Assembly (NCBI RefSeq): GCF_964059235.1
Contig: NZ_OZ060452.1
Coordinates: 1,054,001 to 1,118,000 of the forward strand
Source: Candidatus Tisiphia endosymbiont of Nedyus quadrimaculatus
GTDB taxonomy: Bacteria > Pseudomonadota > Alphaproteobacteria > Rickettsiales > Rickettsiaceae
DNA length: 64,000 nt
Reading direction: 5' to 3'
The stretch's first letter is position 1. Each line of letters opens with the position of its first letter. Position numbers and translations under genes: made by a program. The notes under the pieces are model-generated. The model did not search any database. It had not been told where the DNA came from and saw only the letters and a list, made by a program, of their open reading frames with translations. Shown here one piece after another: positions 1 to 9,612 of this stretch.

Positions 1-120
1 CATTAGGGGTGATGTCACCCCTGCCTACGCAAGGGGTGACATCCCACAACTTTCGACAGTTGTGGGATGACACCCTAGGCTATTAAACCGATGTCTTACA
101 TCTAATTGAGGTTATGTTAT
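1..120. repeat. Cluster of short palindromic repeats
   Basis: Two hairpins are seen. One is built from a GGGGTGA..TCACCCC type repeat, and a second has arms around ACAACTTTCGACAGTTGTGG. A tail of the AATTGAGGTTA type follows. The same motifs recur near 44460-44640 and 20600-20665, so these are dispersed repeats. No gene is visible in 1-427 other than the small element at 180-325. Confidence 0.6.
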
Positions 121-179
121 AAATATCGGTCATTTTAGAATGTTATTAATAGATGTTAAGTAAAAAATGACTTGATATA

Positions 180-325
180 TACTCGATGAAAATCAACAAT
201 TGCGTTGTCGTTGTCCAAGACCTGCGGTGCTCACGTACTAATGTACGCTGTGCTCCTCGGCTTGGACACTCCTAGCACTTGTTGATTTTGATCTTCGTCT
301 ACCAACTCTTCATTTACGAACAGTA
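180..325. mobile_element. Small inverted-repeat element, family F1, copy 1
   Basis: This is a 146-bp gene-less element with ends TACTCGATGAAAATC and ..CGAACAGTA, flanked on both sides by TA. Most of its interior folds into one long imperfect hairpin, with arms such as ATCAACAATTG against CACTTGTTGAT and TCCAAG against CTTGGA. Six further copies lie at 23949, 36901, 37389, 41335, 47395 and 47883. Here it sits between genes, upstream of the short SpoT-like gene. Confidence 0.8.
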
Positions 326-427
326 TACCAAAAATTAATAATTTAATTATTGACAGGGAACAGCAATTTTTATTAAAATTGCAAGTTGAAGTAGCTAAAT
401 TAATGCTAGAATAATGATGTACCTTTT

Positions 428-1051
428 ATGTTATACGAAAATCTTAATGATTTACACAAGATCACAGATAATATTAGTATTAAGTTGCATGAAAACTCTA
501 TAGTAGGGAAGATATCCTCTAGGTTAAAAGACCCTTGTTCTATCACAAAGAAGTTGATAAGAAAAAATGTTGGTTTTCACCGATTAACTGATACAATTGC
601 CTCTAGGATTATAGTTGATAAGCAAGAAGACTGTTACAAAGTACTGGATATTCTTAATGATAACTATTGTATCTTTGATAAGGAAGACTATATTGCTAAT
701 CCTAAACCTAATGGTTATAGTTCTTTGCATGTCGTGGCTGCTGCTGGTATACTTAGACGTAATACAGAAATACAGATACGGACTAGAGATATGCACCATA
801 TAGCAGAATTTAGCACCGCTAATCATGATGAATATAAAAAGACTCAAGAAGCAAAAATAAAAGAAATATTTTCTCAAAAGGTACTTAATGTCGCTGCTAT
901 TCATACTGGACTAAATAACGCATATAAGCTCTTTAAACAGTTCAATTGGACTATGCTTGAACTAATGGCTTATGAGCAGGAAATTGAAATTCTTTGGCAT
1001 AGTTTGCAAGATAACTTGTGTGAGATACGAGAACAATTTATAGGGGAATAA
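428..1051 (+). CDS. Short SpoT/RelA synthetase-domain protein
   Basis: This is a 207-residue stand-alone (p)ppGpp synthetase domain. Visible RelA/SpoT motifs are DTIASRIIV (residues 55-63), NGYSSLHVV (95-103) and EIQIRT (114-119) followed by an MHxxAE-type stretch. The Asp of the first motif and the Glu of EIQIRT, which correspond to catalytic residues in the family, are kept. No HD hydrolase, TGS or ACT domain is present. The hydrolase domain is a separate gene at 5407-6123, so the normal bifunctional spoT is split. Multiple short spoT fragments are known in Rickettsia. The product would transfer pyrophosphate from ATP to GDP/GTP in the cytoplasm, but activity cannot be judged from sequence. 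Confidence 0.85.
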   Translation: MLYENLNDLHKITDNISIKLHENSIVGKISSRLKDPCSITKKLIRKNVGFHRLTDTIASRIIVDKQEDCYKVLDILNDNYCIFDKEDYIANPKPNGYSSLHVVAAAGILRRNTEIQIRTRDMHHIAEFSTANHDEYKKTQEAKIKEIFSQKVLNVAAIHTGLNNAYKLFKQFNWTMLELMAYEQEIEILWHSLQDNLCEIREQFIGE

Positions 1052-1061
1052 AAATATAAAA

Positions 1062-1715
1062 TTAACTTTTATATTTAGTAACATATTTTATTATGCTAAC
1101 TCCTATGTAAAATAAAGGAGTGCTACATATTGTGAAGAAAAGTTTAAATGAATAGCTGTTCACTATAAGTGACCATATACGATCTATTGGTAGCACTCCA
1201 AATATACTCATGAAGCTAATAACAATACAAGTATCTACAAATAGCGAAATTGCTGTACTGCCATTGTTCCTAAGCCATAGCCATCTACCATGAGTTACTT
1301 TACGTATCCATAAATAAATTGTAATATCAATGAGTTGAGCAGTGTAACAGGCAATAATTGAACCTATGAAAGCAATACTATATAACCCAAAAACCTTATG
1401 AAAAGTTATATTATCGATTTTAGACCACTCTGTGGCATTTAACCTATCCATTATTGCTATAATTAATGTAACAATTATATTCATAGCTAGTGCAAGTTTA
1501 ACACAGAAATTAGCTTTGCTTTTCCCATAAAATTCAGCAATTAAATCAGTAAGTAAAAATGTTAATGGGTATGTTATCGCACCTACAGAAAGTTCAAAAG
1601 TATAAAAAGGTAATATTGGTAAGAAAACAAACTTTTGATATATTAAATTACCTATTACAATGAGAATTGCAAATAATACGCATATAGTAATATAAATTTT
1701 TTCATCTATGGTCAT
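1062..1715 (-). CDS. yhhQ: Queuosine precursor transporter (YhhQ/VUT_1 family)
   Basis: This 217-residue membrane protein has about six hydrophobic segments. It carries the family signatures TYPLTFLLTDLIAEFYGK (about residues 48-65) and an RNNGST..FVDT stretch in the second half. Characterised relatives import 7-deazaguanine precursors of the tRNA base queuosine, which would suit a host-dependent bacterium. It is convergent with the SpoT-like gene, with only 10 bp between the stop codons. Family assignment is firm; substrate is inferred. Confidence 0.88.
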   Translation of the reverse strand: MTIDEKIYITICVLFAILIVIGNLIYQKFVFLPILPFYTFELSVGAITYPLTFLLTDLIAEFYGKSKANFCVKLALAMNIIVTLIIAIMDRLNATEWSKIDNITFHKVFGLYSIAFIGSIIACYTAQLIDITIYLWIRKVTHGRWLWLRNNGSTAISLFVDTCIVISFMSIFGVLPIDRIWSLIVNSYSFKLFFTICSTPLFYIGVSIIKYVTKYKS

Positions 1716-1984
1716 GTTGTTGGAATCATAAATTAAGAATATTTTGAGTGAAAACTATAATTTAAAATAAATAAGTCTACCTAAAATTCAACTTATAAAA
1801 TTATTTATATATGGTAAAGCTTGTTGTATTACATTATCATTCACCACGGTTTCACCATATAATTAATATTGTGACATTAATACAAAAATTTTACTTTTCT
1901 TGTATGTAGAATAATATAATTATTTTTTACTAAATGCACCAATATCTATATTAACTCATCTTAACTCTAAATATAATTTTTTTA
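1716..1984. other. AT-rich intergenic stretch
   Basis: Very AT-rich. I see no gene, convincing hairpin or repeat here apart from the leading edge of the broken gene that follows. Confidence 0.5.
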
Positions 1985-2305
1985 AAGGTTACAACTAATG
2001 CTCAAGAAAATTAAGGTACTTTGCATGGTTACTCTGATGTGTCAGTCCAAGGTCACTTGATTATGCTTAAAGATCAAAATCCTAAATATCTACAATATAT
2101 GATTTTGACTCGTTGGGATGAAGGCAAAACTAAGTCTGGACAGAAAGTAGAACGTAATTTTTATATTTTCCCAAAACATATGCCCAATACTGGTGTTAAT
2201 GATGTAGGAGTCATTGGTGGTACTTTTATTGAAGGTGCAACACCTAATGACGAGGAATTTGGTATTATACTACAAAATGCTAAAGAATTTTATGGGATTA
2301 AATAA
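1985..2305 (+). pseudogene. Degraded small protein gene, function unknown
   Basis: The open frame from a TTG at 2021 gives 94 residues. The same frame continues upstream, in 1955-2011, as a short hydrophobic piece ending in VTTNAQEN, followed by an in-frame TAA at 2012. The simplest reading is an exported or membrane-anchored small protein whose signal region was separated from the body by one nonsense codon. The body (HGYSDVSVQG..., ending EFYGIK) matches no family I recognise. A start at the TTG of 2021 cannot be excluded, but it lacks an obvious ribosome binding site. Confidence 0.45.
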
Positions 2306-2423
2306 GTCCTGTAATTAAGGTTAGTTCATTAATCATGAATTTTATTAAATTCATTCTTTACTATTTTTAATAAACATTTTAATATTCTATTCATAGTAGC
2401 TTACTTTTTGTTTTTGTATTCTC

Positions 2424-2677
2424 ACCTCAGTTCGATATAAGAATTATTAATTCTTATATCGAACTGGCTTTGTTATAAGGAAAAATGCACTCTTGAAGCG
2501 ATTCCGCGAGTGCATTGTAACTTTTTTCATCATTCAATATGTGATTTTAATTATTAAAATCACATTATTGAATGGAGTGTTATATTTTAACAATCAGGTG
2601 GGCAGCCGCTTCAAACCTGATTGTTTCTATATATAACACGAAAGTTCGATGTAACTTGTTACATCGAATTCAGGTTA
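2424..2677. repeat. Composite repeat of five hairpins, copy A
   Basis: Five consecutive palindromes are seen: CAGTTCGATATAAG with its mirror, AATGCACTC..GAGTGCATT, a long GTGATTTTAAT/ATTAAAATCAC stem, AACAATCAGG..CCTGATTGTT, and TTCGATGTAA/TTACATCGAA. It fills the gap between two convergent genes. The same ordered set recurs at 4907-5134 (inverted) and 10325-10525. It probably acts as a bidirectional terminator and is also a dispersed repeat. Confidence 0.8.
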
Positions 2678-2705
2678 TTCTAGTAAGCTACTTTATCTCT
2701 TGAAA

Positions 2706-3626
2706 TCATAGCAGTATATTACTCAAACTTAGTTCTGTTTGTAAATTTTTCCATAAAAACTGATCTGATTGAACTAATTTAATCAATTTATCTAAGGCTA
2801 CTTTATCTTCATTACCATTTCCATGGATTAGTACTATGTCACCATCTTTTACTGTCTCATGTTCAGGAAGCTTATGTATCCATGCACTTGCACCTAATTG
2901 TATTAGCCCATAAGAAGTTAATATATCTAATATTTCTTGACTGGCTACTAACCCAGGAAATCTAAAAAATGGAGATGGTAATTCGCCCCTTTCAATTAGC
3001 AAGTGTTCGGTTTGTAATATTTCGTTTTCTATATCAGTATTTGGCAGTAATAAAAAATTGTCTGTAAAATCTTTATCAGGGTAGAAAATATGACTAAAAC
3101 TATGATTAACCCACGTGATTTTTATATTTTGGGCTGGAAGAGTTTGTAACCACATAAAGTCTTCTAGATGAGTTGCTATCCATAAACCACTTATAGCTAT
3201 TAATAGGTTTATTTTTTGACTTCTTTTAGCAGTTTTTAAAATTGCATCAAATAAATTATGTTCTAACCTTTTTATTGAGGGACACATATCTATGGATAAA
3301 AAACATCCTTTGACTTTAGGAATATTCTTGAGGCCTTGATTCTCTCTGCTATCTTTTATATTATTAAAATAATACAATGATCTATAATATACAGAAGATT
3401 CAAGTTCCTTTAATGAGAAATATCTGCCATCTTGATCGCTCTTACGGTAAGCACATAAGTTCTGAGCGACTATCTTAACTTCTAGAGTATTAATATTAAC
3501 TATTACAAAATAGTACTCATTACTCCTTTTAAATGACCGAATTACAATAAATGACTGATTATTAAATATGCATGGTATATGAGATGTTTTTTTGTAATTA
3601 AAGATTAACTTATTTGTTTGTTGCAT
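2706..3626 (-). CDS. Polysaccharide deacetylase-like (NodB fold) protein
   Basis: This is a 306-residue protein. The C-terminal half looks like a NodB-type deacetylase: SIDMCPS (near residue 110) resembles the first metal/Asp motif, NHSFSH (near 185) fits the His-x-x-x-His metal motif, and FFRFPG (about 220) fits the Arg/Pro motif. A terminal DGDIVLIHGNG segment matches the usual last strand. The first ~100 residues are not recognised. No clear signal peptide is seen. The usual TFDD is altered to SIDM, so catalysis is uncertain. The substrate could be peptidoglycan or a surface sugar polymer. Confidence 0.65.
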   Translation of the reverse strand: MQQTNKLIFNYKKTSHIPCIFNNQSFIVIRSFKRSNEYYFVIVNINTLEVKIVAQNLCAYRKSDQDGRYFSLKELESSVYYRSLYYFNNIKDSRENQGLKNIPKVKGCFLSIDMCPSIKRLEHNLFDAILKTAKRSQKINLLIAISGLWIATHLEDFMWLQTLPAQNIKITWVNHSFSHIFYPDKDFTDNFLLLPNTDIENEILQTEHLLIERGELPSPFFRFPGLVASQEILDILTSYGLIQLGASAWIHKLPEHETVKDGDIVLIHGNGNEDKVALDKLIKLVQSDQFLWKNLQTELSLSNILL

Positions 3627-3730
3627 AAACCTCTTATTTTATATAATGTAGAGTCCAGTAATAGTAGTATACTAGACTAATTTTTCAAGACAAATTTTTT
3701 ACTCATTTTGTTTCCCATTTAAGGTTACCT

Positions 3731-3868
3731 TTAAGCAACATTTTGTAAATAATTAAGATAAACTTTCATTGGTTTTTGATAACCAATGTTAGAAATCTGA
3801 GGTGGTTATATTTATCTATGTAATTATTAACACCTTCTTTAACCTCCTTAATGTTTTTATTTCCCATT
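3731..3868 (-). pseudogene. C-terminal scrap of an IS3-family transposase
   Basis: Translated on the minus strand, the stretch reads KEVKEGVNNYIDKYNHLRF and then, after a frameshift, SNIGYQKPMKVYLNYLQN and a stop. This parallels the C-terminus of the IS3-type transposase at 35331-35974 (NYMNKYNYQRFHSAIG..EPMDIYLDY). It is an old remnant; the rest of 3627-4044 shows no gene. Confidence 0.7.
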
Positions 3869-4044
3869 TTTTTTCATGAGGTGATCCTGATATTACTTGC
3901 AAATTTTTTATATTAATATAGATTCTCTAATATTGGTGTATAAGCGTTTGAATAACTAATAATTTTATGTCAAGCGTGGTTCTGAAATTGTCCACTACGG
4001 CAAGCCATTTTAGAAATTAAAAATTATAATTTAGTTAAGTTGTA

Positions 4045-4260
4045 ATGACCAAAGAAGAGCTAATTAATTTTGAAGGTGTTGTCCTTGAACTTTTGCCTAA
4101 CGCAACTTTTAGAGTGAAGTTGGAAAATGGTCATTTTATTACCGCTCATACTTCTGGTAGGATGCGTAAGAATCGTATTAGGATACTTGTCGGAGATAAA
4201 ATCACAGTGGAAATGACACCTTATGATCTAACAAAAGGTCGTGTTATCCACCGTCATTAG
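4045..4260 (+). CDS. infA: Translation initiation factor IF-1
   Basis: The 71 residues form a complete S1-like OB fold of the usual IF-1 length, with the conserved segments [28 protein letters not shown] and [15 protein letters not shown]-1 binds the 30S A-site during initiation. It is followed 15 bp later by maf in the same direction, an order common in Rickettsiales, so the two are probably co-transcribed. Confidence 0.97.
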   Translation: MTKEELINFEGVVLELLPNATFRVKLENGHFITAHTSGRMRKNRIRILVGDKITVEMTPYDLTKGRVIHRH

Positions 4261-4275
4261 AGTCTTTCATATTTT

Positions 4276-4908
4276 ATGTCAAATATAGAATCCACTTTTT
4301 TAAAACAGCAGAATATACCTATAGTTCTAGCCTCACAATCACCTGCAAGGCTTGAATTACTAAAAAGAATAAAGGTATTTCCTACACAAATTATTCCCGC
4401 TAATATAGATGAAACAGAGTACTTACGAGAGTTACCAAACCAATTGGTAACAAGATTAGCACAGGAAAAAGCCGAGGTTGTTGCCAAAAAAATAAGTGGT
4501 GAAGCTATAATTATAGCAGCTGATACTGTTGTGGTTCGCGGTAGAAAAATACTACCTAAAGCTTTAACAAGTGAAGATGTTAGATATTGCCTTAATATTT
4601 TATCTGGAAGGCGTCATAGGGTTTATACAGGCATCTGTATAATAAAAAAGACTCTTGAACAAGTTCTGCTGCGACAAAAATTAGTGCAAACCATAGTCAA
4701 GTTTAAAAGATTGAGCCAGCAAGAGATAGAATTTTACTGTAGCCTAGATGAAGGAATCAATAAATCAGGCGGCTGCGGAATTCATGGATATGCCGAAGCT
4801 TTTGTTCCTAGCATATATGGATCTTACTCAAATATTATGGGATTACCACTACTGGAAACCCTGCATATGCTTACTTCTTTAGGTTTTAAAAATAGACCTC
4901 TTAAATAA
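4276..4908 (+). CDS. maf: Maf-family nucleotide pyrophosphatase
   Basis: This 210-residue protein has the Maf signature [12 protein letters not shown] near residue 20, the AADTVV motif near 73-78 holding the catalytic Asp, and [11 protein letters not shown] near 109. Maf proteins hydrolyse non-canonical or methylated nucleoside triphosphates and have been linked to septum regulation. It starts 15 bp after infA. The last codons run into hairpin repeat copy B, which probably supplies the transcript end. Confidence 0.93.
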   Translation: MSNIESTFLKQQNIPIVLASQSPARLELLKRIKVFPTQIIPANIDETEYLRELPNQLVTRLAQEKAEVVAKKISGEAIIIAADTVVVRGRKILPKALTSEDVRYCLNILSGRRHRVYTGICIIKKTLEQVLLRQKLVQTIVKFKRLSQQEIEFYCSLDEGINKSGGCGIHGYAEAFVPSIYGSYSNIMGLPLLETLHMLTSLGFKNRPLK

Positions 4909-5134
4909 CCTGAATTCGATATAACAAGTTATATTGAAGGGGTTAAGTAGAAACAATCAGGTTTGATGCTCGCTTACACCTGATTGTTAAAATATAATAT
5001 TCCATTCAATAGGTGATTTTAATAATTAAAATCACCTATTGAATGATGAAAAAAGTTAAAATGTATTCGTAGAACCGCTTCAAGAGTGCATTTTTTCTTA
5101 TAACAAAGACAATTCTTATATCGAATTAAGGTTA
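4907..5134. repeat. Composite repeat of hairpins, copy B (inverted)
   Basis: This has the same ordered hairpins as 2424-2677 in reverse orientation: TTCGATATAAC arm, AACAATCAGG/CCTGATTGTT, the GTGATTTTAAT stem and the TGCACTCTTGAAGCGG segment. It starts at the stop of maf. The remaining 5135-5390 contains no gene that I can see. Confidence 0.8.
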
Positions 5135-5406
5135 GATAATAGATATCTTTCGAACTCTACTTTTGCTGGTAATTGGGACAAAGATTCGGCACTCAAATCC
5201 GTAGCGGAATTCGAGTACCGCTTGCGGTTCTTGTTTAGCGAATTATAAACCTACTCATTATATATAAATGTTCACAGAATCTAGCTATTTATACAACAAA
5301 GTTAAGAAATATTTATTTTTATTACCTAAAAAGTAATAAATCTTTGCAAATACCTTAAGTTTTAGTTTAACCTATAAGTTAGGATATCAAAATATTGAGG
5401 ATTTTT

Positions 5407-6123
5407 ATGGAAGGCATTAATAATAGTTGGTTAAAGTTTGAATCATGTGATTATGCTGATAGGTTACTCGCTAAACTCTCTCAGTTGAATAGTGAAGTAG
5501 ATCAACCAATAGATCTGAACATTGTTAAAAAAGCCATCTATTACGCCAAAAAGTATCATGGAGAGCAGAAAAGACAAACAGGAGAACCCTATTACTCGCA
5601 TCCAATAGAAGTGGCATATAGGCTTGCAGAATATGCAGCACAAAATGATAAGCAGTACTTTAGAACCGATTTAACTGTAACCGCTATACTGCATGATACC
5701 ATTGAGGATACTAAACTTACCAAAAGCAATATTGCCTATATCTTTAGTGATCTAATTGCTGATCAGGTAGAAAAACTAACTAGGGTTAAGTGCGACAGAA
5801 AGATTAGCTCGGCAGAAATCATGGAATTATTATGGCAGCAAAAGAGATATGATATCATAATGGTTAAAATATTTGACAGAATTCACAATTTAGAAACTGT
5901 TGGTATAAAATCTCCAGAAAAGATTAAGAAGATAATAGAAGAAACTGTTAAAAATTTTATAAGTATTAGCATGTGTTGTGGAACAAAACAACTAGAAAAT
6001 ATATTAACTACTTTATGTTACAAACATTTACCAATTACTGACCCCTTAGAACTCACAACAATTATCCAACATAAATACCAGCTTCCTACTCCAACTTTTG
6101 AAAATGATATAAACCAAAAGTAA
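5407..6123 (+). CDS. SpoT-like (p)ppGpp hydrolase domain protein
   Basis: This is a stand-alone HD hydrolase of about 238 residues. The metal/catalytic pattern of SpoT hydrolases is intact: YSHP, HDTIEDT and later FDRIHNLETV. The start at 5407 is chosen because GAGG lies eight bases upstream; an upstream TTG at 5395 would add four residues and overlap that site. It likely removes the 3' pyrophosphate of (p)ppGpp and thus complements the separate synthetase fragment at 428-1051. Convergent with fabF, only 3 bp apart. Confidence 0.87.
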   Translation: MEGINNSWLKFESCDYADRLLAKLSQLNSEVDQPIDLNIVKKAIYYAKKYHGEQKRQTGEPYYSHPIEVAYRLAEYAAQNDKQYFRTDLTVTAILHDTIEDTKLTKSNIAYIFSDLIADQVEKLTRVKCDRKISSAEIMELLWQQKRYDIIMVKIFDRIHNLETVGIKSPEKIKKIIEETVKNFISISMCCGTKQLENILTTLCYKHLPITDPLELTTIIQHKYQLPTPTFENDINQK

Positions 6124-6126
6124 ATC

Positions 6127-7386
6127 CTATACTTTCCTAATAATTAAACTAGCATTAGTTCCTCCAAATCCGAATGAATTAGAAAGCACATAACTAATCT
6201 TTGCATTTCTAGCTTCTAAAGCAACTAAATCTATTTTTGCTTCTGCTATCGGTTTATGCAAATTTAGAGTTGGTGGAGCGACTTGGTCTCGCATAGCAAG
6301 AATTGAATATATTAATTCTACGCTACCAGCTGCTCCAAGTAAATGACCAATAGATGATTTGGTTGACGACATAAGAACATTCGGGTTAGCATCCCAAAAT
6401 AATTTTTGAACAGCCGTTAACTCTATAGCATCACCAATTTGGGTAGAAGTACCGTGGGCATTGATATAATCAATAAGACTTGCATCAATTTTTGCATCTT
6501 TAAGAGCGTAAAACATAGCTCTATAAGCCCCTCTTCCATCGGGATGAGGTGAGGTCATATGATGAGCATCACCAGTAGAACCATATCCAATAATTTCAGC
6601 ATAAATCTTAGCGTTTCTAGCAAGAGCATGCTGATATTCTTCAAGTACTACAACACCTGCCCCTTCTCCCATTACAAATCCATCACGATATTGATCCCAT
6701 GGTCTTGATGCAAGTTCAGGTGTAGAATTATATTTAGTAGATAATGCTCTTGCAGCAACGAATCCAGCCACTCCAACCGGAGTAACCGGTGCTTCAGCTC
6801 CGCCAGCAACCATAACATCTACATTACCGTATTGAATCATACGCATAGCATCCCCTATAGCATGAGAGCCAGTGGAACAAGCTGTAACGACAGCCTGATT
6901 TGGTCCGGTAAATCCGTATTTAATGGAAACATGACCTGAAAGGAGGTTAATTAATGAGGAGGGAATAAAAAATGGACTAACTTTACCATTATTTTCTTTA
7001 TGAAACTTTACAGATGTTTCTTCGATCATCCCAAGTCCACCTATTCCTGAACCAAGTATTAAGCCGGTCCTATCTCCCGATAATTCATCTTTTACTTTCC
7101 ATCCGCTATCCTCAACTGCCTCAATAGCTGCTGCGATACCATATTGGATGAATAAATCCATCTTATGGACATCGCGAGGGTGAATAAATTTTTCCGGGTT
7201 AAAGCCATTATCTGTTGAGTGATCCACTGTACCCGCTATTTTACAGGCAAGGTTAGAAGTATCAAATCTTGTGATTGACTTGATACCACTGCGACCCTTT
7301 ATAATACCTTCCCAAGAGGGCTTTACACCAATTCCTAGTGGTGTGATAAGCCCAATACCGGTTATAACAACTCTTCTAGTCGACAT
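6127..7386 (-). CDS. fabF: Beta-ketoacyl-ACP synthase II
   Basis: At 419 residues it is normal length for FabF. The thiolase-fold catalytic triad is visible: Cys in TACSTGSHA, His in [11 protein letters not shown] and His in GHLLGAAGS. It elongates acyl-ACP with malonyl-ACP in fatty acid synthesis. Its start overlaps the acpP stop by 11 bp, so the two genes are translationally coupled, the standard acpP-fabF order. Confidence 0.97.
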   Translation of the reverse strand: MSTRRVVITGIGLITPLGIGVKPSWEGIIKGRSGIKSITRFDTSNLACKIAGTVDHSTDNGFNPEKFIHPRDVHKMDLFIQYGIAAAIEAVEDSGWKVKDELSGDRTGLILGSGIGGLGMIEETSVKFHKENNGKVSPFFIPSSLINLLSGHVSIKYGFTGPNQAVVTACSTGSHAIGDAMRMIQYGNVDVMVAGGAEAPVTPVGVAGFVAARALSTKYNSTPELASRPWDQYRDGFVMGEGAGVVVLEEYQHALARNAKIYAEIIGYGSTGDAHHMTSPHPDGRGAYRAMFYALKDAKIDASLIDYINAHGTSTQIGDAIELTAVQKLFWDANPNVLMSSTKSSIGHLLGAAGSVELIYSILAMRDQVAPPTLNLHKPIAEAKIDLVALEARNAKISYVLSNSFGFGGTNASLIIRKV

Positions 7387-7672
7387 GATTATTTATAATT
7401 AGTTGTTTTTTTATTATGTACTGTACAACATCAGAGACAGTTAAAATTTTCCTAGCATCTTCATCTGGTATATCACATTTATACTTTGCTTCTATTTCCA
7501 TCATTAATTCAACTGTATCTAAACTATCGGCTTTAAGATCCTCAACAAATCTAGATTCAAGGGTAATTGAATCTTTTTTTACTTTTAATTTATTAACAAC
7601 GATTTCAATAACCTCTTGTTCGACAATATCTTGCTCAACAACATTTTGTGTAATATTTATATTTTCACTCAT
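7376..7672 (-). CDS. acpP: Acyl carrier protein
   Basis: This 98-residue ACP has the phosphopantetheine attachment Ser in [14 protein letters not shown]. It is about 20 residues longer than the E. coli protein because of an N-terminal tail rich in Val, Glu and Gln. Its own substrate-elongating enzyme FabF follows with an overlapping start. It carries acyl intermediates in the cytoplasm, including those for lipid A. Confidence 0.95.
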   Translation of the reverse strand: MSENINITQNVVEQDIVEQEVIEIVVNKLKVKKDSITLESRFVEDLKADSLDTVELMMEIEAKYKCDIPDEDARKILTVSDVVQYIIKKQLIINNHVD

Positions 7673-7883
7673 AATTAGAACCTCATAACATAAATTAAAT
7701 TTAGTAAAACACTCAAACTCTAGCCACTTATAATGACTTGTATAGAATCAACATAGTTTCATACATAAGTAAGTCTCGAGTAAGTCGATACAACAATTTC
7801 AAACTTCTAGCATAAAAATATATTTTATGCCAGTGTAAAATTTCTTTAGTTCTTAAATTAAAATATTACTAATGGCTTGCAGT

Positions 7884-8798
7884 CTAGCATACACTCCTTT
7901 TCCTGATAATAGAAGCAATAATACCAAACAACAGAAGAGTAATAGTCATAGCCAGTGCAGAGTAAGATGGAATCTCAATAAAATGTTCAGCGAATATTTT
8001 TATGCCAATAAATATTAATATTAATGCTAGCGAATATTTTATATAACTAAATTGCTCAACAATATTAGCTAAACATAAGAATAAGGCACGTAAACCTAAT
8101 ATGGCAAAAATATTAGAAGTATAAATTATGTAAGGATCCTTAGTGATAGCAAATATTGCTGGTATACTATCAATGGCAAAGACAATATCCATGATTTCTA
8201 TAATTATTAATGATGCAAGAAGGGGGGTAATACTCAATCTATTATTAGTTTTAACAAAAAATTTGTAACCGGAAATTTTAGGAGTAAGATTAAAGTATTT
8301 TTGCAGAATTCTATAAATATACGATTCCTCTACTTTAAAACTTTTTTTTGCTATATAAAAAGTTTTGATGCCTGTAACTATAAGAATAGCTGCAAAAATA
8401 TATAATAACCAAGAGAATTTCGAGATAACAATGACACCTAGATATATAATTATGGCTCTAAAAACAATGACACCTAGAATTCCCAAGAATAATATCCGAT
8501 GCTGATATATTAAAGGAATAGAGAAAAACTGAAAAACCATCAATATAATAAAAATATTATCCAATGACATAGCTTTCTCTATAAAAAAGCAAGTGTAGTA
8601 TTCCCGGGCTTTTTCTCCTCCCATATCAAAAAAAATGAAAATACCGAAGAGGCATGCTATAATTAAATAAAAAAGACTAAAATAAATAGTTTGGCGGAAG
8701 CTCATCACTTTATTTTCTTGGTTTGCAAAACCAAGATCGTAGATTAGTAAACCTACAATCACTGTACAAAAAACAACCCACGTCAAGATTCCCTCCAT
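7884..8798 (-). CDS. TerC-family integral membrane protein
   Basis: This 304-residue protein has about eight or nine hydrophobic segments. It shows the TerC family motifs [13 protein letters not shown] (about residue 72) and [17 protein letters not shown] (near 205), which contain acidic residues within membrane segments. Family members are implicated in tellurite resistance and, in other bacteria, in manganese export; the role here is inferred only from family. The gene has its own 58-bp gap from yqgE, so the two may share a transcript. Confidence 0.88.
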   Translation of the reverse strand: MEGILTWVVFCTVIVGLLIYDLGFANQENKVMSFRQTIYFSLFYLIIACLFGIFIFFDMGGEKAREYYTCFFIEKAMSLDNIFIILMVFQFFSIPLIYQHRILFLGILGVIVFRAIIIYLGVIVISKFSWLLYIFAAILIVTGIKTFYIAKKSFKVEESYIYRILQKYFNLTPKISGYKFFVKTNNRLSITPLLASLIIIEIMDIVFAIDSIPAIFAITKDPYIIYTSNIFAILGLRALFLCLANIVEQFSYIKYSLALILIFIGIKIFAEHFIEIPSYSALAMTITLLLFGIIASIIRKRSVC

Positions 8799-8856
8799 AA
8801 ACTACTATAACAACTTGAAGAATTAATTCTCAAGTTCTTGAATTTTCCATATGATC

Positions 8857-9429
8857 TTAAGCATTAGCCATTTGTGAAGTAAAGTGGGATTCTTTGATAC
8901 CGAGATTTTGTAAAGCATTGTGCCATTTACTCTCTGGATGATCAGAAAAAATAAATTCTTTATCACACTTTGTTATTATCCACAAATTCTCCTTAATCTC
9001 TGTTTCAAGCTGCCCTGCTTTCCAAGCAGTGTATCCAATAATAAATAAACTATTTTTAGGCCCATGACCAGAAGCAATATCATGAGGGATTTTAGGATTA
9101 GAGCTAACTGCTAAATGATTCTGAAACTTCAATAGTAGATTTTCGTTATAATCATCAGAATGTAGGAAGAATCCGCGTTCATGCTCAACTGGTCCTCCTA
9201 GATATATAGGCATCATAATGTTACTATCTACTTGATCATCAGATATTTTAAAAAACGATTTTATCTCTATATGATTCACCAAATTATTGAAAATTAAACC
9301 CATTGCTCCTTCTGCTGTATGAGACAGCATATAAACAAGTGATTTATTAAATATACCCTCAAGCATGTAAGGAGTAGCGATCAGAACCTTACCAGATAAA
9401 TTATCAAAAATCTTATCGTTTACACTCAT
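8857..9429 (-). CDS. yqgE: YqgE/AlgH family protein
   Basis: The 190 residues fit the UPF0301 family, with the N-terminal [19 protein letters not shown] and [12 protein letters not shown] segments and a late [14 protein letters not shown]. The family is widespread in proteobacteria, and its biochemical function is not firmly known. It lies upstream of terC on the minus strand. Confidence 0.9.
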   Translation of the reverse strand: MSVNDKIFDNLSGKVLIATPYMLEGIFNKSLVYMLSHTAEGAMGLIFNNLVNHIEIKSFFKISDDQVDSNIMMPIYLGGPVEHERGFFLHSDDYNENLLLKFQNHLAVSSNPKIPHDIASGHGPKNSLFIIGYTAWKAGQLETEIKENLWIITKCDKEFIFSDHPESKWHNALQNLGIKESHFTSQMANA

Positions 9430-9612
9430 AATGTTTATTGTATTTTAAAATTTATTAACATACTAGCTTTTAGATACATATAATGTTAAATTACGGCTAT
9501 TCAATAGACCTCTTTCGAAATTTCATCTGAGAGGTCTAATAAAAATTTTGAACATGATGGTAAATATACTCAACTCCTGTTCTAAACTTAAAGTAATTTT
9601 TGAAAAAGTCTA

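Noticed and set aside
180-325. F1 as a Rickettsia palindromic element of the classical type
   Set aside because: Classical ones keep the host frame and become part of proteins. F1 insertions change the frame and bring in stops.
2400-5140. CRISPR array
   Set aside because: The repeats are ordered, mutually different hairpins without regular spacers, and no cas genes are visible.
7416-7688. Plus-strand gene opposite acpP
   Set aside because: Shadow of a well-supported ACP gene.
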